From positions 1 through 64,000 of the forward strand of contig JAGTXK010000046.1 of the NCBI GenBank assembly GCA_019096195.1: a stretch of DNA of 64,000 bases, given 5' to 3'. The notes below the pieces were generated by a model, which saw only the letters and a program-made list of their open reading frames with translations, searched no databases and was not told the DNA's origin. Position 1 is the stretch's first letter. Every line of letters begins with the position of its first letter. Made by a program: the position numbers and the translations under genes. This document shows, piece after piece, positions 56,956 through 64,000 of the stretch. This stretch comes from Boletus sp. NGJ (lineage: Eukaryota; Basidiomycota; Agaricomycetes; Boletales; Boletaceae).

Positions 56956-58270
56956 CTACTGTAATGCCTTACGCAGGGTACCCATCATCTTCAAGTATTC
57001 CGAAGCAGACTGACAGACACCCTTTCCAGATGGACCTATGAACGACTTGAGTTTCCCAACTTGATATCCCGATCTATAATCTGTCATGTACTTCGAAACG
57101 ATCTGGTCTCCTAGTCGCATTGTATCCCGGAGTGCCTTCTTCAGCTCCATCGAATCCTCTGGGTAGCCTTTTAACTCCCGCAGCACAGTGCACAAGCCAA
57201 CAAACGTCTGCGCGCGTCCCTTGGACGCGAGAAGCTCAGGGTGGATAAAGTAGCGATAGGGTCTTCCGACAAAAATGACCCTAGGGTGGGTGATAGAGTC
57301 CGTCGTAGCGGGGTTGGAGAGATCGAGACCGATGCGAGGGGAGTGGTATACGGTAGGACGTTCGTCAACCGATGGGTCCTGAGTCGCCCTTTGGAGATAC
57401 ATGAACGTATCCCGCGCTGGTGTCGGTGGGGAGAGCGCAGAGATGTCGCCGTTCCAAGTCGTATTCACGAGATGATCGACGGTGCGAGCACCGCTGAGGC
57501 GCAATATCTCATCTACAAGGAGGGATGGACCACATATTACTTTATTGTCCGACCGGCGGCGGACAGTCCGCAGAAGAGCGCCACCTCTTATAGTCACAGG
57601 AGCGTTGGAAGTCTGAATCACGGTGGGACCGCCGACGGTCAAATCAAGGCCTTTGCGAGTTCCGCCTCTGTAACTACCTGCGCCTGTCACCGGGAGGCCT
57701 GGTGCAGAGGTGTCAGCGCGACGAGGTGAACGATGGAAATACCTGTGAGTAGGGGAGATGAGAATACATCACGCGATCGGTCATTTCTGAATTAACTTAC
57801 CATTGTCCACTGTGCTCCTGCTCCACACTCCCGTGAGTGAACGGGTCTTCGTGGCAATGCGACTTCTGAAGGTAGAACTCCAGTTCCAAAACGTCGAGGT
57901 CGGTGCATGTGCCGTTCTGGACCACGGATAAAATCGTATTGCAGAGCAGTTCCTGAGCAACAGCTTCGAAGCGCTCAGAGATCTCCTCCGCAGTGGTCAA
58001 TGTCGAAAAGTCGAGCAGAGCTGTGAGACCAAGGTTCGAGTCTGGACTCTGGGAAATATCACCGAGATCATTCTTGTCCTCGATGTTGACCTTGTTGCTA
58101 CCCTCGGGTTGGCGCGGACCAGGTTGAACAAGTCTCGAGGTTTTCCGAGCATGCTGGTCTGATTGGGGTGTCAACGCAACAAATTTTGTTCGAGAACAAA
58201 CAACATCACCTTCGCCTTCAACCGTATCCAACGGGTCTCGAACTTCGAGCTTTCTTTTGCCACTACTCAT
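56956..58270 (-). CDS. Protein resembling alkyladenine DNA glycosylase / FMT C-terminal-like fold
   Basis: Two exons join at a phase-2 intron (about 57734-57799) that creates GQWYFHRSPRR. The N-terminal about 90 residues are polar with a basic KRK start, possibly nuclear. The core reads LDVLELEFYLQKSHCHEDPF, THGSVEQEHSGQWYFHR, GSYRGGTRKGLDLTVGG, GGALLRTVRRRSDNKVICGP and SLLVDEIL. The order ELEFY, HxDPFTH, WYFHR, YRGGxxKGLDLT, GG-L-R and GPS-LVD recalls bacterial and fungal proteins that I believe are placed in the FMT C-terminal-like superfamily together with 3-methyladenine DNA glycosylase; in that enzyme the region matching ELEFY holds the catalytic Glu. This is from memory and should be treated as a fold-level hint. 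The C-terminus is helical. The gene appears intact. Confidence 0.6.
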
Positions 58271-59325
58271 CTACAAAATCTTGTCGATGAACTGGAAGTT
58301 ACTGCTCAACGTTCAATGCAAGTTCTTTGTCGCAACGCAGCGCAGACACCCGACGTAAGCGATGTTGCAACAGTAACGCATGGACTCGGTCGCACACAGG
58401 GTCGCAGTCGCAGAAGTGACATGGATCGCTCATGAGATCCGGGGACCGGCGACTGTAGGAGAATGCGAGGGTTTCAAGGTGTCTCTTCCATTGCGATGGC
58501 TCCGGGTTCAATCGTTTGGCTTCTGTCAATATCCTCAATCCTTTGAACTGGGTTCAACGGACCCAACTTGGCCCCCTCGTTGAACTCCGCAGTCGAGACC
58601 ACTGACTGATCACACAAGTCTTGACACTTCGAATCTCAGGTGCTTTTGGGTCAAACGTTTTCTGGCTATGCCTGAAGGCCTGATCCCTCGCTGTGGCGCG
58701 TTGCAACGTGGAGTCGTGGAGTCGTAGACTGCGGCAAACCGCCCCACCGAACTTGTACCGAACAGTTTGGTGTGTTCCTTCTCGCCTGGAATGGCACCTA
58801 TCTAGAATTGACAGGGTCATGCGCGTGTAATCTCCGCATAGTCGAAGTGAACACGGAATTTGTAAGTAGTTGTAAATGGTGTTTACTGAAACCCGACTCA
58901 TTCGACTACGCAATTGCTATCAGGACTGCGCTTCGTTCTATGAACCTGTGCTAGATACCATCCTTGAAGCGTAATCGTTGCCGTCAGGATGTAAGTGCGC
59001 GCCCGCCTTGTCAATTGTGAGTGTCCCAACACGTGTTCGCCTCACCTTTTCTCACCACGCGATTATCAGCCCTGTGCGGTGTGCATCATATCATTGTCAC
59101 GAAATGGAACGTGCGCATCGACTAAGTGCCTCCTGTCTTCCTGCGCATGGTCGACCTCATCGAAACCGCCAGGCATGTCTTATACATATATAGATAAACG
59201 CCGTTGTCGGCTTCTTTGCCGCATCTCTCCTTTGTACTCCCGCTCGTCCAACAGCTGTTTGCTTTACTTCACACCATACTCATTCAATTTATCTATTCCC
59301 TCGAGCCTTTGCTCTTTTCACAACC
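58271..59325. other. Divergent intergenic region without supported gene
   Basis: About 1 kb between two divergent genes. Frames seen are short and cross-strand overlapping. CT-rich sequence near 59,250-59,320 may belong to the 5' UTR/promoter of the WW-like gene. Confidence 0.4.
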
Positions 59326-62300
59326 ATGGCGTCTCCTCCCACTCCCCAGAGAAAGTCAACTTTCCGTTCGCGTGTCGGAGGGGCAATACGGCGGTCATCC
59401 ACTGCGTTCAGCATCCCAGGTTTGCCAAACCGTGGGGGTTCGTCCACACCTCCGCCGCCTCAGGACAGTGATACTGCATCCATTACCGGGTCTGTTTCTG
59501 GTAGACTCGAACGGCAAGGCTCTAGCACATCTCTCAACAAAATTGACACAACACCTCCACCAGCGCCTGCTACTATTTCGAGCGCGCCAAGTCCTATTCC
59601 AGAATCCCCTGCACGCGAGGCCGCGGCGTTGGCCACTGAGCCACAACCTGCCGCAGCCAAAGCTTCATCCCCTCTTGCAAATGAAATACTCAGGGCTGAG
59701 GCTGCGTCCAAGCAAGGTCTTCCCCGATCAATCTCAGGGGCGCAATTAGCCCCGGAGTCTGTTCCTGCCACAACGACTCCACCACCTCAAACCCAGGTGC
59801 TCGTTGGGTCCCAGCCCACTCAAACAGTCATCATCGATGAAGCAAACGCGTCGAAAGCGGAGATTGCACCCATCCTTACGGCCGAACCAGAGGACATCTT
59901 TGCTCCACAAACAACAGCCCCGTCCGTGTCGTCGTCTCGCCCCGTTTCCCAGTCTGCCACGCCACCTCGCTCGGCGCCTGTCACGCCTGCTGTGCTAGCT
60001 ACCGCTGCCACGGACTATTTCGGTGATATTCCACGCTCGACAACGCCCATAGGAGCAGGCAGCGACCCCGGCACTAATGTTTGGGCGGATCAACCCGCTG
60101 GGATCACGACGAGGTCCGAGAGCGGCTCAGAAGCGCCTCGAGGACGCGTGTTGACGAACCAAACGTCCAAGTCATCTGTGCGCCCCCGAGAATCCTCCGC
60201 GACTTCCTCGCAGGTCGTACCGCCGCAACCTCAGAGCCGAACTACCAGCCGGAAAGCCAGTGGCATCATTCAGTCGCGCCAGACGGAATTGGCTGGTGTC
60301 ACCAAAACCTGGAGTAGCTCGAGCGAGATGGGGTTGGGGAGTAAGGCGAGTCTTCCGTGAGTTTCTTGAACGATTTCGATGAGGTGGTGTTGATCGGACG
60401 GAACCCTGTTTGTGTTTGATAGGTTGCACGAGGACGTCAAGCCAGCGGTGGTACAAGCGCAGGTTGTTCCTGTCACTTCTCCGACGGAGACGGTACATGT
60501 CCCTGAGTGAGTAGGGTTGTATTGTCTGCTAAAGCATGTGAGATTCTGAGGAACTTTACAGGGATATCGATCCTCGTTCGCCGCGCGACGATTCGATGAT
60601 TGCACCGAGTGCACCGCAGGTGCCTTTGCCTGCGATGCATGAGGTTATGGTCACTGGGTGAGTATTCGAGAGCTTTCAAGTGCCCACACTCATGCTGATG
60701 GGGACGTCCTAGTCCTCGTCAAACTTCAAACAGCACTTTCGATCGTAGCCTGAGCGATAGCGGGCGCTATTATTCACGTGCTACCGAGTAAGCTCTCCTA
60801 GTCACCGGTTCATCATACATCACCTCATGGTTCTTTCTACATCTTAGCGAAACACGACCTCTGATCTCCCGGCCCTCGACACCACCAATCATCACCAACT
60901 ACCCTCCTCAGACTGCCTCAAGCCAGATCGCACAGTCCTATCGTTCTGCAAACCCGCCCGTGAACCACCCGGTTCCACTATGGGCTCAGCCGGCACGATT
61001 TGACGTCAACGGATCGGCGCGCAACTACGCGTACGGCTCCACTACGCGCCTTCATGTCAACCGCGGATGGACCGAGTATGCGCTCCCACACGGGATTCAC
61101 TACTACGTGAATGAAGACAGTCGGGCGATCACTGACCTTGACCTCCGGACCTTGACCAAACTCGATGAGGTCTCGAATGTCATCGATACAGCCGACGACG
61201 TTCCTGAAGGTTGCGAGATGTGGATTCGTGCTGGGACAAATGCGAAGAAGGTGTGGCGGAAACACAAGACAGGGAGTGAGCCTGCCCTCTTTTGGGTGGA
61301 CCATCGCCATCGTCGGGTCCTCAACGAGGTTCCATCGGATGACTACGTGTCGTCTGGGGAGGACGACAGTAAGTCGGGCACTATGATTTGTTTATCGTTT
61401 TGATGCTCACACGGATGTGATAGGACTTGATGATGAATACAGGTATTGGACGTTCATCGAGTTGCACCCAGCACACATCCCGCGGGTGATCGTGGAAGGC
61501 GCGAGAAAAGATGCGATTGATGCGCTCCATTGGTCATATACTGATCGTCTCATCACACACCCACATCTACCGCCCACCCCGCCGCCGTTTAGCCAGGACG
61601 AGTGCATAGAACTGTTTAAGATCCTTAATGGTGAGGCAAAGTTTCGTTCGCGTTCGATTCATGCCTAATTACGTCATGTAGACCCGAATCATCCGATCAG
61701 CGCAGCATACACTCGGACGGTAGCTCGCATTCTCCTGCGTGCTGGTGAGTAAACGTAGTCACAATTCATCAGGCAAGACGTCTCATCGCCATTTTAGCGC
61801 ATTGGCACCAAGTCAATTTCCGACCTCATAAACCGTTGCCTCGCGATATCTCGTATCAACAGCCCGCAAGGAACACGCCCATGTTCCGTACGGTCTTCGA
61901 GCTCGTGGCTGGGATCTTATGTCTGGGTATACCTTTCCTGTTCATGGATAGAGCAAGATACCATGGTCACTTTGACATCGAGGGAAGTCATCTCCCTGAA
62001 AGTACTACGCCGCTGTTCGTCATCGGTGCCTGTGCATGCCTGGTAGTGAGGTTTCCAAATTTAAGTATTCTGATCTTGGACTTAACGTGTAACCGTTTCA
62101 GTCTGCGATCATCCTTAGCGCCTCGGTGACACTCATGTCCTTCCCCGGCTTGGACAGCATCGCGCGCATTGGCGGTTTCGTCGCCATCACGTGCTCCGTC
62201 TTGAGCATGGTCTCATCTTTTGTTTCCATCTTCCGCTACAAAGCCGAGATGGCGCGCGGGACTGGTCCGTCTGCAGAGGGATTCGTGATGCTCTCGGTGA

Positions 62301-62589
62301 GAATGAATGATCCCCCTTGTCTCATGTACTCAAGGGCTAACGAATCTTTGCGTGCCCACAGCGTCGAAGCTTTATGCTCTCGATTCCACTTGTCTTCCTC
62401 GCGTACTCGGTCGCAGGGTTCGTCACCGGCGTCGTCATCTACTCTTTCCGAAGCACCACCATCAATCTGGCGAGCGTAGGTTCCCCCGTGGCTGCCAAGT
62501 TTGAGGAATACACGAGGTTCATGGTCGTTGGTGTCCTAGGAGCACTCGTAGGCGTGTTGATCGCGTCCACGATGGTGGCACGGAGGTAA
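59326..62589 (+). CDS. WW-domain-like protein with C-terminal transmembrane helices
   Basis: A large membrane protein of unknown function. The first about 345 residues are Ser/Thr/Pro-rich and probably disordered (MASPPTPQRKSTFRSRVGG). After several short exons a WW-like module appears: GWTEYALPHGIHYYVNEDSR with AITDLDLR following, resembling WW domains although the second Trp is not obvious. Then come RYWTFIELHPAHIPRVIV, WSYTDRLITHPHLPPTPPPF and WHQVNFRPHKPLP. Four hydrophobic segments close the protein: FELVAGILCLGIPFLFM, LFVIGACACLVSAIILS, IGGFVAITCSVLSMVSSFV and LSIPLVFLAYSVAGFVTGVV, with FMVVGVLGALVGVLIA at the end (so four or five). This layout occurs in uncharacterised basidiomycete proteins. 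About nine introns. The start is ATG 59326. Confidence 0.75.
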
Positions 62590-63194
62590 AGACGTGTGAA
62601 GGGAATGGCAGAATGCAGAATGGATACACGACTTTTTCACTCTTTCTTTTCCGACGTACGATTTTGTGAGAGTGGTTGAAAAGGTATTTATTTATGATGT
62701 ATCTTTTTGGTTGTACTCTATCGATCATGGGCAATGAACCAACGTGCGAAGCCAAGGACACGGACCGGGAGCCTGTTTACGAGGTTCAGAAAAGCCCGTC
62801 AGTGGTTCGTCGATCCCGCGAGACAGCCACCTTGGGAGGCATCACTGTTGTCGTCTTTTGCACTACCAAGCTGCGATAAGGAAAGCCCGCCTATATCGGA
62901 TGTGAAGAGATTAGCATCGGAGGACGACAGTATTAATTTGATACGACAGTATCTTGTGACCCAGCGCGATAAACGCGAGATGCCCTGGGCCCACCGGTAA
63001 TGCATTAATGTTGGGAGGTGTGGCATGGTGTGACACGAATCCGGATCCGGCGAACGAGTGGCAGTAAAGGCTCAATGAACGCATCGTTGCTATTCGGAGA
63101 CGAGCAAGATGATATGATAGGTTGGCAGCGATCTATTGCCAAGCCACCTGGCCATGGAATGTAGCAAAAATGAGCTAAAACGCCACATGAGATT
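62590..63194. other. Convergent intergenic region
   Basis: 3' ends of two converging genes; no other feature recognised. Confidence 0.4.
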
Positions 63195-64000
63195 TTAGGA
63201 TTTACTGTCGGAGGCAATATGACAGAGATGCCAGCTCAGCACTCTGTCGTCCGTGCAGTGTGCACCGTAAGGAACCCTCGTGAAGATGCGCACGCAACTT
63301 TTGTCCCCGTATCCACCCGTGATGAAACTATCAGCTCCACGGTGTAGCGTGGGTGCGCTTGTCCAGGCGGCGTCGATGATTGTTTCGCTCTGATAGGCCT
63401 TCCAAACTTGGATTCCTTGGACAGGAACAATCATCCCCACATGATCTCTCTCTTTCGATACTCACCGTCGGCAGATAATATGGCCCAGACATGCGACAGG
63501 TTCATAAACGGACGGACGGACGAAAATGCGAGAAAAGACAAGGATGATCAGAGCGGCGATAAGGGAACATGTCTAATAATGCAAGGGACAAACCAAATAT
63601 GGAAATATGCCGAGATGCCGGACCAAATGCAGTGAGGGCTCTCGTACCGAAGTTACAACTGTGCGAGGATATAAACGCTGGCTTGGGACGACCAGCTCCA
63701 CTCTTCCCCTCCCACTCTTCGTTCCCCTGGGGTCGAACATGACCTGGGCCGCTGCTCCAATCTCCATAAACGCAGTCCTCGATGACAAGGTCTACATCGG
63801 AAAGTACGTGCCAGCCTCACCTTTACGATTCAAGTAGGCTTACCTCCTCAGTCTTTCCGCGGCCTTGTCGCAAGATGTGCGAAAAAAGTTGGGAATAACG
63901 CATCTACTATCAGTCTGCACAGAGCACACCTTTGATCCTCAACCCAATGCGATGGTTCTTCCTGTGCAAGACTCAGAGTATGAGGATCTCCTTATCCACC
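63195..64000 (-). CDS. 3' part of a WD40-like gene, running off the window
   Basis: The last exons read NLSHVWAILSADG joined across a short intron (about 63431-63475) to IQVWKAYQSETIIDAAWTSA, then ADSFITGGYGDKSCVRIFTR, ending IASDSKS. The spacing W-I-SADG-IQVW and FITGGYGDKSVRIF looks like WD40 blades. Upstream pieces on the minus strand (EIGAAAQVMFDPRGTKSGRG; VIPNFFRTSCDKAAERLR) may be further exons, but their joins were not resolved. The start lies outside the window. Function cannot be given. Confidence 0.4.

Overview
The window looks like a chromosome segment of a filamentous basidiomycete, most likely an Agaricomycete. The evidence is densely packed genes with many short introns (about 45-60 bp, GT..AG), a class V chitin synthase with an N-terminal myosin motor, Crinkler-type and DUF2828 genes, and a Ty3/gypsy chromovirus. 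The species cannot be named from sequence alone. Gene models below were built by eye by joining frames at splice sites; exon edges are exact only where stated.

Left part (1-25,700) is ordinary gene-dense DNA. It holds a Cys-motif protein of unknown function, a coiled-coil protein with a C-terminal Myb/SANT repeat, an alpha/beta hydrolase, an AIM19-like mitochondrial protein, a Ski8/WDR61 WD40 protein divergent from ribosomal protein S12, a TMEM135 homologue, a small coiled-coil protein, a glycine-rich-domain (DUF1399-like) protein, a SAM methyltransferase, two pseudogenes (ribosomal P1 and a truncated DUF2828 protein) and a Nudix CoA-diphosphatase-like gene with a long C-terminal extension.

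Middle part (25,760-36,790) is a decayed island. A short terminal-inverted-repeat element lies in front of a Crinkler-like gene that has two tandem ubiquitin-like N-terminal domains and a kinase-like C-terminal domain. That gene is split by a complete 7.8 kb chromovirus (298-bp LTRs, ATTTC target duplication). The two LTRs differ mostly by transitions at CpG sites. The element's in-frame stops are mostly TGA and its catalytic Asp losses are Asp-to-Asn, all compatible with CpG-directed mutation.

Right part (37,790-51,640) returns to housekeeping genes: class V chitin synthase (with an apparent one-base frameshift), COPI beta-prime subunit, an unknown protein and a histidine acid phosphatase/phytase. 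From 51,900 to 56,500 lies a diverged inverted duplication. It carries an intact small secreted Cys-containing protein gene on one arm, a dead copy on the other, and WD40-like coding relics. The end of the window has a protein resembling alkyladenine-glycosylase/FMT-C-like folds, a WW-like four-TM membrane protein, and the 3' end of a WD40-like gene.

There is no operon-like logic. The notable themes are genome decay around the retroelement, a Crinkler pseudogene, and a secreted-protein inverted duplication.
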